Positions 1 to 7,556 of a stretch of 8,047 nucleotides of DNA are shown in pieces. The notes beneath the pieces are model-generated. The model had not been told where the DNA came from and ran no database searches. It saw only the letters and a list, made by a program, of their open reading frames with translations. Origin of the DNA: Sphingomonas bacterium (GTDB taxonomy: Bacteria > Pseudomonadota > Alphaproteobacteria > Sphingomonadales > Sphingomonadaceae); assembly GCA_026785965.1 (NCBI GenBank), contig JAJAYY010000011.1, positions 1-8,047 of the forward strand. Direction: 5' to 3'. Each line of letters starts with the position of its first letter. Position 1 is the stretch's first letter. Position numbers and translations under genes: made by a program.

Positions 1-3000
1 CCCATCGCCGCCACCGCCGCCGCGACGACGCCAGTGCTGTTGGCCGTCCCTGCCACACGCTGAGCCAGATCGGCTTCGCGCTGTGCGGTGAGGAACGCCA
101 CATCGGCAGCGATACCAGTAGAGGTTTCGCCATTGTCGTTGACGTAGGAGAAGGTTGATTCACCCGCCACTTGGACATCGCCGCCGACTGCAACGTACGA
201 CACCCCGTCCGACACCAGCCCAATGCTGATCACGCCGGCGTCGGTCAGGCTTTGCAGCTCGCCGGCATCGGCCACGCCGTTCGAATTGGCATCGTTCCAC
301 AGCATGAACTGGACGAAATCGGCATCGCTGGCGTCAAGCTGCTCGCCATATTGGGCATGCAGCGCTTCCATGTCGGTCACGCCGTTGCCGCCGAACACGA
401 ACTCCGACGCATCGCTGACCGTGCCATTGCCGTCGGCATCGCGGACCAGGATCGAATCGCCCGCCGCGACCCAGGCCGTGGCTTCTGCGTTGCCGTCGCC
501 GTTATAGTCATAATGGCCGCCATCGGCGATCGAAAGGTAGCCGATCGACCCGTCGTGGTTGGTATCGAGCACGACCGGGGGTGCCGCGGTAAGGGTGATC
601 GCCAAATTACCCGACGTCACCGTATCGGCGTCACCATCGGTGACGCTGATCGGCACAGTGAAGTTGACCGGATTGGTGCTTTGCGCGGCGACGCCGAAGT
701 CGGTGATCGCAAAGTCGTCACCACTCAGATACTTGACTTCAAGCGCGTTATACTGCGCCGACCCAAGCGTCGCGATGGTCACGGCGGTGTCCAGAACGCC
801 CGTCACCTTGACATATTGCGCGGAGCCCACGGTGACGAACTCGACCGTGTAGTTCCGGTCGGCCGCACCCCCGACGCTGCCAACAGTCACTGTCTGCGGA
901 TTTGTCAGCGCATTGAAGGACACTACTTCGATCTCGCCATCGAAGCTGATGGCGATCGACCCAATGTTGACCAGCGAGCCGTTGCCAAGCACCGAGTCCG
1001 CCGCATTGTCGGTCGCCAGCAACGCCCTGATGCTGATCGTTGTATCCGTAGACCCGTCACCGAAGGTCAGCGACGCATTGTTGACCAAATAATGGCTATC
1101 GAACGTGTGATCCTGCTGGCCGATTTGATTCTGGTAGTCGGACGGAGAGCCGTTCGGATTGCCACCGAGATCGACGACGAAGTCGAGGCGGATGCCCTCG
1201 CCGGTGCCGATGTTCTGGCCACCGCCTCCGCCGCCCGCGCCGGCGGAGTTGGCATTGCCGTTGATGCTCGACCCTGTGGCGCCGAGCGGGGTTAGCAACA
1301 GGTCCTGCGAATTGTCGTTCGCCAACGTATTGAACCCGGCCCACGGATCATTGCCGCCGACGAATTGATAGGCTCCGGCATCGAAATCGATGGTCGTAAC
1401 CGAATCCAGGGGTAGGGCCATCGTCAACTTATACTGATCGGGCGAACCGGTTGGCTGCAATTCGATCGTGAATACGGTCGGCCCCCCACTTCCCTTGGTC
1501 GCCGTCAGCACTGTGCCATCGGTGGAGATGCTATAGCTAAGCGGGGTCGTCCCCGACGTCAGTGCTTGGGTGGCGAGGCCGGTGATGGTCGCAGCGGTGA
1601 AGATCACCTTGCCACCATCGGCCCCCATGTTGTTGTCCACGTCAAGATCGGCATCGAGATATTTGGTCGTCGAGCCGGCACTGTTAGTGCGCGACAGGCT
1701 TTGCGCAGCGACTGCGGTCGGGCCGTCGTCGGTGGCCGTGATGCTGACTGTCCCCGTTCCGAAGTCACCATCGGCCTGGCTGGCGTGGACCTGGATCGCA
1801 CTGATCGAGATCGCCGCCTGGGTTGCTGGCGGATAGGCATGCTCGAGTGGGCCGACGAGCGTAGCGGTCACTCCGACATCGGCGATGCCGCCCGCTGCCG
1901 TGGTTCCCGTCGCACCGGTCAGCTGGACGAGGATCGCCGTGCCGAGGTTGACGCTGCCCGGGCCAATCAAACTGCCGACCATCTGGCCGCTGCCGTTGAT
2001 CGCCCAGCTGATCGAATAGCCGGGCTCGAGCCCCGAGACGATCGGCGCAGAAGCGAGACTGAAGGCAACCGAGGTGATCGCGTCCGAGCCGGCTGAGAAA
2101 TGCAGACCCGACGCCGCGAGCACGACCTGCGTCTCGGCGGTTGAACTCGGGTTGGAACCGTTGACCGATCCCGCGGCAAGATCCGACCCGCCCTGGGTGA
2201 TGTCGAGCGCAGCTTCCGCCAAGGTCAGCGCGACGTTGCCGCCCGCACCCGGGTTGGCACCGTCAGTGACATTGATCGGCTGGACTGCTTCGGAAATGTC
2301 GGTGTCGCCGTCGGTGATGCGATAGCTAAAGCCGGCATCGACCGGAGTGACATTGTTCGACTGGTTGGTCGCCGGGTCGAACGTCCAGGTGCCGTCGGCC
2401 TTGATCGTGTAGACGCCGACCCCGGCCTTGGTGAACTGATAGACCCCGCCGGTAAGATCGACCCCGCTGGTGATCAGGACAAAGCCCGATCCGAGGTTAA
2501 TGTGCGTGACGACCGCGCCGTCGGCGCCTTGCAGGTCGTTGGAGCGGACGTTGCCACCGATATTGGCGGCATCCTCGGCAACCGTCTGCAGGCTGTCGAG
2601 CGCCGCAATCGGCGCATCGTCGATGATGCTGATCACCAAATTGGCGGGCGGCGAGACGTCGCCGTCGGCGTCGGTCACGACAAGCGCGAAGCTCGCCGAC
2701 GACGGATCGGTCAGCGTGTTGTCAAGCAGCGTATAGGTGTAAGCGATCGAGCCGACCCCGGTCGCCGCCGTATAGCTCACCCCGGTCACCACCAGCGTTC
2801 CAGTGGCGTTGGTCGCCACGATCTGCGGATAGGCACCGGCGAGGTTGATCACGGTCCCGCCAAGGCTGATCGAGCCAAGCCCGTCGACTGCGCTGAACGC
2901 GATGGTCCCACTGACCGCCTCGGTGGGATCGTCGTTGGCACCCCCGGCAAGCGCCTCGCTGGTCCCCTGCGGCTCGGCGCCGCGCGCGGCAAGCGCCGCC

Positions 3001-4652
3001 TCGTAGACCGTGGTGGTCGCCCCGCCCGGAGCGGGAACCGTGGTGGTCACCCCGCCGTCGCCGATGGCAATGGTCAAGGTCGTGCGGGCAAGATCGCCGT
3101 CGCCGTCCTTGATCGTGTAAGTGAACACGTCGCTGACCCCGCCAGCGGTGCCCGCATCGCGCGTGTAGCTGTAGCTGCCGTCGCCATTGAGGGTCAGCTT
3201 GCCATAGGCCCCCTGGATCACCACCGCGACCGTGCCTGCGCTGTCGAGGAACGCCCCGGTGTTGCCCGCGGCAACCCCGACCACAACCGCACCGTCGGCG
3301 CCGACATTGTCCTTGCCCGTGTCGCTGTCGCCCGCATCCCCCGCCGAAGCGTCGGTGATGACATTGCCGGTCGCAGGACCGAACGCCCCCGCCGCAATGC
3401 TGTCCGTATCAAGCGCCGCAATCGGCGCATCGTCGATGATGCTGATGGTCAATGTCGCGGTATCGCTGTCGCCGTCGCCGTCGGTGATGACCACGTCGAA
3501 GACATCCTGCGTCGCATTGCCGCTGGTGTTGTCGGCGAGCTTGTAGCTGTAGCCGATCTCGCCATTGCTGAAGCTGGTGATGATGACGCTACCATACAGC
3601 CCGGGGATGGAGGGTTGGCCGGGGCCTGTGACAACAACACCATTGATGGTTATCACGTTGGGCCCGTCGGGCGAGGTGAAAACGATGGTGCCCGTGGTGG
3701 TCTCTGCGGTCGAGGCCGAATGTGAACCTTCAGGCTCGGCCGGCGGACCAACCCGCGCCGGGAGCGCACCTTCATCGACCGTTGCAGTGGCGTTCTCGGC
3801 CCCTGCCGGCTGATCGGGGGTTTCAATCAGGATCGACGGCGCGTTGTCGGGCCGCACTTCCTCGACCCCGACCTCTTCATATACCGGCGGGGTATAGTCG
3901 AGCACCGTCGGCGGAATCAGGTCACCCAGCGGCACGCCCGGATCGAGCGGGCTGACCGGGACCTCGAAATTGCCGCCACCCGACGGCGGCAGGCCGCCCG
4001 CGGCAGGCTTCGGCTCGGAATCGATCAGCAGCGCGGCAAGGTTGGTCGCCGGAACCTGAACGTCGTCGAGCACCAGCTGGGGAACGAACACCGCGCCGTC
4101 GATGATCACCTTCTGGGTGCCATCAGGCATGTCGATCACCAGATTGCGGCCGACCACATGAATGTCGCTAAGCTGGACGCCGGCCGGGAGCACAACCACG
4201 CCGTCGGGACCGACGACGATCTGTTCGGCATTGGCCTGGACCATTGCGGGAGACTTGCCGATTTCAATGGTCAGCGTTGCGGTGTCGCTGTTGCCCTGCG
4301 CGTCGGCGAGCTTGTAAGTGAAATGATCGCGCGCATTTTCGGGCGCGCCTTTGTTGGCGAGATAGCTGTAATTGCCCTGCGCATCGACGCTCAGCTTGCC
4401 AAATTCACCGATTGCGCTGAGCTTCCCGCCCGAAAAGCTCTGATCGCTGCCACTGGCACCGGCAATCGAGGTGATCTGCGCCGCGCCTGCGGAAAGATCC
4501 GCGCCGAGCGAACCGGTCTGGGTCCCCTCGCCAGTGATGACGTTGCCCGTTGCGGGACCGCGAGCGCCAGCGGCGAGCGCGTCAGAATCGTCGCGAGCGA
4601 CCGGATTTTCCGTGTTGAACGAGCCCGTCTGGGAAGCATCTTCGTACCGCAT
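1..4652 (-). CDS. Giant type I-secreted VCBS/cadherin-repeat adhesin (RTX/Bap-like), 3' end outside window
   Basis: Probable surface or biofilm adhesin, exported by a type I (ABC/MFP/TolC) system. The frame runs from ATG at 4652 to the left edge without a stop in my reading, giving 1550 codons; the C-terminus and its secretion signal are off-window. AGGGG lies 5 nt before the ATG. There is no Sec signal peptide, as expected for type I substrates, and I noticed no cysteine. Residues 18-131 form a VCBS-like unit (ARDD start, SDTATLTI end). Residues 133-280 hold an LPAG/VIIDGAVFVP domain and a proline-rich linker. Residues 280-980 hold cadherin/VCBS-like units closed by acidic motifs near 390, 515, 660, 780 and 961. 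Residues 979-1338 are a longer distinct domain, and 1363-1465 carry four EF-hand-like loops. After these comes an alanine-rich segment typical of sphingomonad secreted repeat proteins. No transporter genes are in the window. The adhesin class is secure; the ligand is unknown. Confidence 0.9.
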   Translation of the reverse strand, partial: MRYEDASQTGSFNTENPVARDDSDALAAGARGPATGNVITGEGTQTGSLGADLSAGAAQITSIAGASGSDQSFSGGKLSAIGEFGKLSVDAQGNYSYLANKGAPENARDHFTYKLADAQGNSDTATLTIEIGKSPAMVQANAEQIVVGPDGVVVLPAGVQLSDIHVVGRNLVIDMPDGTQKVIIDGAVFVPQLVLDDVQVPATNLAALLIDSEPKPAAGGLPPSGGGNFEVPVSPLDPGVPLGDLIPPTVLDYTPPVYEEVGVEEVRPDNAPSILIETPDQPAGAENATATVDEGALPARVGPPAEPEGSHSASTAETTTGTIVFTSPDGPNVITINGVVVTGPGQPSIPGLYGSVIITSFSNGEIGYSYKLADNTSGNATQDVFDVVITDGDGDSDTATLTISIIDDAPIAALDTDSIAAGAFGPATGNVITDASAGDAGDSDTGKDNVGADGAVVVGVAAGNTGAFLDSAGTVAVVIQGAYGKLTLNGDGSYSYTRDAGTAGGVSDVFTYTIKDGDGDLARTTLTIAIGDGGVTTTVPAPGGATTTVYEAALAARGAEPQGTSEALAGGANDDPTEAVSGTIAFSAVDGLGSISLGGTVINLAGAYPQIVATNATGTLVVTGVSYTAATGVGSIAYTYTLLDNTLTDPSSASFALVVTDADGDVSPPANLVISIIDDAPIAALDSLQTVAEDAANIGGNVRSNDLQGADGAVVTHINLGSGFVLITSGVDLTGGVYQFTKAGVGVYTIKADGTWTFDPATNQSNNVTPVDAGFSYRITDGDTDISEAVQPINVTDGANPGAGGNVALTLAEAALDITQGGSDLAAGSVNGSNPSSTAETQVVLAASGLHFSAGSDAITSVAFSLASAPIVSGLEPGYSISWAINGSGQMVGSLIGPGSVNLGTAILVQLTGATGTTAAGGIADVGVTATLVGPLEHAYPPATQAAISISAIQVHASQADGDFGTGTVSITATDDGPTAVAAQSLSRTNSAGSTTKYLDADLDVDNNMGADGGKVIFTAATITGLATQALTSGTTPLSYSISTDGTVLTATKGSGGPTVFTIELQPTGSPDQYKLTMALPLDSVTTIDFDAGAYQFVGGNDPWAGFNTLANDNSQDLLLTPLGATGSSINGNANSAGAGGGGGGQNIGTGEGIRLDFVVDLGGNPNGSPSDYQNQIGQQDHTFDSHYLVNNASLTFGDGSTDTTISIRALLATDNAADSVLGNGSLVNIGSIAISFDGEIEVVSFNALTNPQTVTVGSVGGAADRNYTVEFVTVGSAQYVKVTGVLDTAVTIATLGSAQYNALEVKYLSGDDFAITDFGVAAQSTNPVNFTVPISVTDGDADTVTSGNLAITLTAAPPVVLDTNHDGSIGYLSIADGGHYDYNGDGNAEATAWVAAGDSILVRDADGNGTVSDASEFVFGGNGVTDMEALHAQYGEQLDASDADFVQFMLWNDANSNGVADAGELQSLTDAGVISIGLVSDGVSYVAVGGDVQVAGESTFSYVNDNGETSTGIAADVAFLTAQREADLAQRVAGTANSTGVVAAAVAAM
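258..566 (-). other. Calcium-binding EF-hand-like loop cluster within the adhesin
   Basis: This part of the adhesin (residues 1363-1465) carries four acidic loops: DTNHDGSIG at 1363, DYNGDGNAE at 1382, DADGNGTVSDASEF at 1405 and WNDANSNGVADAGEL at 1452. The D-x-[DN]-x-[DN]-G spacing is that of EF-hand or dockerin-type calcium loops. The same arrangement is common just before the C-terminal part of large RTX/type I-secreted proteins. By family analogy the loops should fold only in calcium-rich medium outside the cell. The loops are read directly from sequence; calcium binding is inferred. Confidence 0.75.
2599..2633 (-). repeat. 35-bp direct repeat, copy 2 (adhesin domain junction)
   Basis: This 35-bp stretch is identical to 3412-3446. 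It encodes the domain junction SIIDDAPIAALD in frame, at about residues 674-685. Identity at third codon positions suggests recent duplication or gene conversion between domain units rather than protein-level conservation alone. Confidence 0.9.
3412..3446 (-). repeat. 35-bp direct repeat, copy 1 (adhesin domain junction)
   Basis: This is the partner of 2599-2633, in the same orientation and reading frame and 813 bp away. It encodes SIIDDAPIAALD at about residues 403-414, immediately after a TDGDGD motif. 813 bp is 271 codons, so recombination between the copies would delete or duplicate domains without breaking the frame. Confidence 0.9.
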
Positions 4653-4657
4653 AACAA

Positions 4658-4662
4658 CCCCT
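4658..4662 (-). promoter_or_regulatory. Shine-Dalgarno of the adhesin gene
   Basis: On the minus strand this reads AGGGG, 5 nt before the ATG at 4652. It supports that ATG over nearby out-of-frame starts such as the TTG at 4657 and the ATG at 4639. Confidence 0.6.
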
Positions 4663-4733
4663 ATTTGTTGGCCTGGCCTCGCGGCCCGGCTTCACCCGGT
4701 TCGGCGGATCTCTGCGGCGTTGTCACGATAAGC

Positions 4734-4745
4734 GAAATCGTTAAC
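4734..4745 (+). repeat. 12-bp direct repeat GAAATCGTTAAC, copy 1
   Basis: GAAATCGTTAAC is repeated exactly at 4999-5010, in the same orientation. It ends in the palindrome GTTAAC. This copy lies about 80 bp upstream of the adhesin ATG, where a regulator of that gene could bind. The repeat is seen directly; its function is unknown. Confidence 0.6.
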
Positions 4746-4784
4746 AGACCGAAGGAGTCTCGCGCTCACCACAAAGGAAGAACC

Positions 4785-4874
4785 ATGAGCAGGGCAAAAT
4801 GGCAAGCGGCGCCAAATGGGACGACAGCATCAACAAATTGTCACAAAAGCATTCGCAGCGAAGATGAAGGTTAA
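4785..4874 (+). CDS. Doubtful small ORF (29 aa) with a good Shine-Dalgarno
   Basis: An ATG at 4785 is preceded by AAGGA at 4774-4778, 6 nt away, and opens 29 codons to TAA at 4872-4874. The product starts MSRAKWQAAPNG and ends RSEDEG; it is polar, has one cysteine and has no membrane segment. A second overlapping frame runs from ATG 4799 to TGA 4867 (22 aa, starts MASGAKWDDSINK) behind AGGG, so which frame is translated, if either, is unclear. I recognise no family. It may be a small protein, a leader peptide, a remnant, or chance. Confidence 0.22.
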   Translation: MSRAKWQAAPNGTTASTNCHKSIRSEDEG

Positions 4875-4998
4875 TGTTTAAGCATAGTATCCCTAGAGGC
4901 AGCATTTATTCTCTCAGTTTGCTCGATTTATGCTCTGAAACCTTCCTATCGTCATGCAGAAGTCGAGGAACGGTGTTCGAATAGATTCAGGATTTAGG

Positions 4999-5010
4999 GA
5001 AATCGTTAAC
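4999..5010 (+). repeat. 12-bp direct repeat GAAATCGTTAAC, copy 2
   Basis: This is the exact partner of 4734-4745, 265 bp away. It lies about 250 bp upstream of the flavoenzyme start. Its TTAA is followed 6 bp later by another TTAA (TTAACGTGCATTAA, 5006-5019). That resembles, but does not match, the TTAA-N7-TTAA site of the alphaproteobacterial regulator CtrA. Confidence 0.6.
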
Positions 5011-5190
5011 GTGCATTAAACTTGTCCGTTCAATTTAGCGGAAATTTAACAGGGACTCTTCCGGGCGCGTTCAAGTTTCGACAGAAACCAAACATGATGA
5101 AGCGGTTAGCAAATTTTTTGGCCAAACCGTCCCGAGATGAGACTTTTCATGCCGTCGGACGGCGCTGTGGCGTGCAGCTCACCGCGCCGA

Positions 5191-5202
5191 CTCGGGTCCG
5201 AG
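5191..5202. promoter_or_regulatory. Palindrome CTCGG-GT-CCGAG, possible operator
   Basis: Perfect 5-bp inverted arms around a 2-bp centre lie 57 bp upstream of the flavoenzyme start and 42 bp before its Shine-Dalgarno. The position suits an operator for a local repressor of aromatic-acid catabolism, but no regulator gene is in the window. In GC-rich DNA a 5-bp-arm palindrome also arises by chance. Confidence 0.25.
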
Positions 5203-5243
5203 ATGACAGGTGCATCGCTTGCAGTCCCGCGCTAGCGTCACCG

Positions 5244-5252
5244 GGAGGAGGG
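5244..5252 (+). promoter_or_regulatory. Strong Shine-Dalgarno that fixes a TTG start
   Basis: GGAGGAGGG lies 6 nt before TTG at 5259. It decides the start of the flavoenzyme: the frame is open back to 5022, but neither TTG 5022 nor the ATGs at 5094/5097 has a comparable ribosome site, and the conserved FAD fold begins right after TTG 5259. Confidence 0.8.
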
Positions 5253-5258
5253 CCGAGC

Positions 5259-7556
5259 TTGAAAATTGCGTGCATAGGCGGAGGCCCGGCAGGCCTGACC
5301 TTCGCGATCTCGATGAAGCTGCGCGACCCGCGCCATGACGTTCAACTGTTCGAACGCAATGCCGAAGGTGTGACGTTCGGCTGGGGCGTGGTGTTCTCGG
5401 ATCAAACGGTCGACAATTTGATGGCCAACGACCCCGTCTCGGGCAAAGCAATTGCCGGCCAATTCGCGCATTGGGACGCCATCGATGTCTACATTCATGG
5501 AGATCGCGTCCGATCGTCGGGGCATGGTTTCATCGGCATCGGTCGCCAGCGCCTGCTCGCGATCCTGACCCAGCGTGCGCGCGAGTTAGGAATTCCGCTG
5601 CATTTCGACGTCGCGGCCGAACCCGACCTTGCGGCATGGCCAGAATGGGACCTGGTTATTGCCGCCGACGGCGTCAACAGCCGCTTTCGCGAGGCCTATG
5701 CCGACCGGCTGGGGGTGGATATCCAGGCCCGCGCCAATCGATTCATCTGGCTCGGCACGCCGCAACTCTTCGACGCCTTCACGTTTGCGTTCGAAAAAAC
5801 CGGCGCCGGTTGGATCTGGGCCCACGCCTATCGTTTCGCCGATGACTGTTCGACCTTCATCGTCGAATGCTCGCCCGAAACCTGGGTCGGACTCGGTTTC
5901 GAGCAGATGGACCAAGCGCAAACAATTGCGGAATGCGAACGCATTTTCGCGGCTTATCTTGACGGTCAGCCGCTGCTGACCAATGCGGCGCATCTCAGCG
6001 GATCGGCAGCGTGGCTGCAATTTCGCCGCATCGTCTGCGAGCGCTGGCATCATGACCGGCTGGTCCTGCTCGGCGATGCCGCGCACACCGCCCATTTCTC
6101 AATTGGATCGGGGACCAAGCTGGCAATCGAGGATGCGATCAAGCTCGCCGAGGTGGTCAATCGGCCCGGCCTCAGCCTGCCCGACGCTTTGGCCGAATAT
6201 CAGGCCGAACGGTCGCTCGAAGTGCTCAAGCTCCAGAATAGCGCGCGCAACTCGACCGAATGGTTCGAGACGGTCGAGCGATACCTTGATTTCGAACCAT
6301 GGCAGTTCGCTTATTCCCTGCTGACGCGGTCGCAGCGGATCAGCCACGAGAATCTGCGACTGCGCGATCCAACATGGTTAGAAGGTACCGAGCGCAGTTT
6401 CTGGGCGCGAGCGACCGGCGAGACGACCGCGGCACCGCCGATGTTCGCGCCATTCCGGCTGCGCGAGATGGCCGTGACGAACCGCATCGTGGTTTCCCCG
6501 ATGGCAACCTATTCGGCCGAGCAAGGCACCCCGAACGACTTCCATCTGGTGCATTATGGCGCTCGCGCCGAAGGCGGCGCCGGGCTGGTCTTTACCGAGA
6601 TGACGTGCGTTTCCCCGACTGCGCGGATCACCCCAGGGTGCGCTGGGATGTATGCGCCGGAGCATGTCGCGGCATGGCGCAGGATCACCGACTTCGTCCA
6701 TCTCCATTCGCGCGCCAAGATCTGCCTCCAGCTCGGCCATTCGGGCGGCAAGGGGTCGACCCAGCTTGGCTGGGAGACGATGGACGCGCCGCTGGCCAAG
6801 GGCAATTGGCCATTGATCGCCGCGTCGGACGTGGCATGGAGCGGAGCCAATCAGGCCCCCCGCCCGATGACCCGCGCCGACATGGACGAGGTCGTTGACC
6901 AGTTTGTCGCGGCAACGCGGATGGCGGTCGAAGCAGGGTTCGACATGATCGAACTCCATGCTGCGCACGGTTATCTTGTGTCGAGCTTCCTCACCCCGCT
7001 GCAGAATAAGCGAACCGACGAATATGGCGGCAGCCTGGAAAACCGGCTGCGTTATCCGCTTGAGCTGTTCACTGCGATGCGCGCGGCGTGGCCCGCCGAG
7101 CGACCGATGTCGGTGCGCATTTCGGCGACCGACTGGGCGGGCGAGGACGGAGTCACCCCCGACGAAGCGGTGCTGATCGCCGAGGTATTTGCGCAGGCCG
7201 GGGCCGATCTAATCGACGTCTCGGCGGGCCAGACCTGGGCCGATGCCGCACCGGTCTATGGCCGGCTGTTCCAGACCCCGTTTTCCGACAAGATTCGCAA
7301 CGAAGCGAAATTGGCGACGATGGCGGTCGGCAATATCACCGACCCGGACCAGGCCAATGCAATCCTCACCGCTGGGCGGGCCGATCTGGTCGCGCTTGGG
7401 CGACCGCACCTGATCGACCCGATGTGGACGCTGCGCGCGGCCGCCGAAGCCGGGTATCGTGACCAATATGTGCCGCCGCAATATCTCAACGGCATGAGCC
7501 AACTCGCCCGAACGCTCCAGCGCGAGGCCGAAGCGGCAGCGGCGCTGAAAGCCTGA
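5259..7556 (+). CDS. Bifunctional FAD hydroxylase / OYE-like reductase (anthraniloyl-CoA monooxygenase or salicylyl-CoA 5-hydroxylase type)
   Basis: This cytoplasmic two-domain flavoenzyme of 765 aa attacks aromatic acyl-CoA thioesters. Residues 1-380 are a PHBH-type FAD hydroxylase: IGGGPAGL at 6-13, the ribose-binding acidic residue E32, AADG near 135-138 and GDAAHTAH at 272-279. After a short linker, residues 395-750 form an Old Yellow Enzyme-like FMN barrel: PMATYS near its start, [17 protein letters not shown] at 567-573, then YGGSLENR and LGRPHLIDP around 713-721. The fusion order and full length match 2-aminobenzoyl-CoA monooxygenase/reductase and salicylyl-CoA 5-hydroxylases. The first hydroxylates and then reduces the ring of anthraniloyl-CoA; the second makes gentisyl-CoA from salicylyl-CoA. 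Sequence alone does not separate the two substrates, so no symbol is given. TTG 5259 is chosen because of its strong Shine-Dalgarno and the Rossmann motif following at once. No CoA ligase, thioesterase or transporter of such a pathway is adjacent. Confidence 0.92.
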   Translation: MKIACIGGGPAGLTFAISMKLRDPRHDVQLFERNAEGVTFGWGVVFSDQTVDNLMANDPVSGKAIAGQFAHWDAIDVYIHGDRVRSSGHGFIGIGRQRLLAILTQRARELGIPLHFDVAAEPDLAAWPEWDLVIAADGVNSRFREAYADRLGVDIQARANRFIWLGTPQLFDAFTFAFEKTGAGWIWAHAYRFADDCSTFIVECSPETWVGLGFEQMDQAQTIAECERIFAAYLDGQPLLTNAAHLSGSAAWLQFRRIVCERWHHDRLVLLGDAAHTAHFSIGSGTKLAIEDAIKLAEVVNRPGLSLPDALAEYQAERSLEVLKLQNSARNSTEWFETVERYLDFEPWQFAYSLLTRSQRISHENLRLRDPTWLEGTERSFWARATGETTAAPPMFAPFRLREMAVTNRIVVSPMATYSAEQGTPNDFHLVHYGARAEGGAGLVFTEMTCVSPTARITPGCAGMYAPEHVAAWRRITDFVHLHSRAKICLQLGHSGGKGSTQLGWETMDAPLAKGNWPLIAASDVAWSGANQAPRPMTRADMDEVVDQFVAATRMAVEAGFDMIELHAAHGYLVSSFLTPLQNKRTDEYGGSLENRLRYPLELFTAMRAAWPAERPMSVRISATDWAGEDGVTPDEAVLIAEVFAQAGADLIDVSAGQTWADAAPVYGRLFQTPFSDKIRNEAKLATMAVGNITDPDQANAILTAGRADLVALGRPHLIDPMWTLRAAAEAGYRDQYVPPQYLNGMSQLARTLQREAEAAAALKA

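Larger units (their letters stand above)
4653..5258. promoter_or_regulatory. Divergent intergenic region between adhesin and flavoenzyme genes
   Basis: These 606 bp separate two divergent starts and must hold both promoters. About 4860-5130 is clearly AT-richer than the flanks. It contains a 12-bp direct repeat (4734-4745 and 4999-5010) and TTAA tetramers at 4741, 4871, 4878, 5006, 5016 and 5046; those at 5006 and 5016 are 6 bp apart. There is a perfect palindrome TTTGGCCAAA at 5117-5126, a GCCGT/ACGGC hairpin at 5151-5163, and CTCGG-GT-CCGAG at 5191-5202. The 9-mer CCGAGATGA occurs at both 5132 and 5198. I could not assign a confident -35/-10 pair for either gene. A doubtful small ORF lies at 4785-4874. 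No RNA gene or riboswitch was recognised. Confidence 0.6.

Noticed and set aside
171..1295. 374-codon plus-strand reading frame
   Set aside because: It is antisense to the adhesin. Its arginine/aspartate/isoleucine-rich product has no recognisable domain, and the minus strand reads as coherent beta-repeat protein.
2502..3725. 407-codon plus-strand reading frame
   Set aside because: This is a shadow of the repetitive, GC-rich adhesin gene; its low-complexity basic product mirrors the repeat DNA.
1..4652. CRISPR-like or satellite repeat array
   Set aside because: The repeats are protein-coding domain repeats with variable spacing in one open frame, not direct repeats with uniform spacers.
4158..4874. 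238-codon plus-strand reading frame spanning the adhesin start
   Set aside because: It mostly overlaps the adhesin N-terminus in antisense and has no domain or convincing start. Only its last 30 codons, from ATG 4785, were kept as a doubtful small ORF.
5006..5019. CtrA binding site
   Set aside because: TTAA-N6-TTAA is one base short of the accepted N7 spacing; it is kept only as a hint within a finding.
5586..6968. Minus-strand frames of 169 and 196 codons
   Set aside because: They are antisense to the well-conserved flavoenzyme and show no domain.
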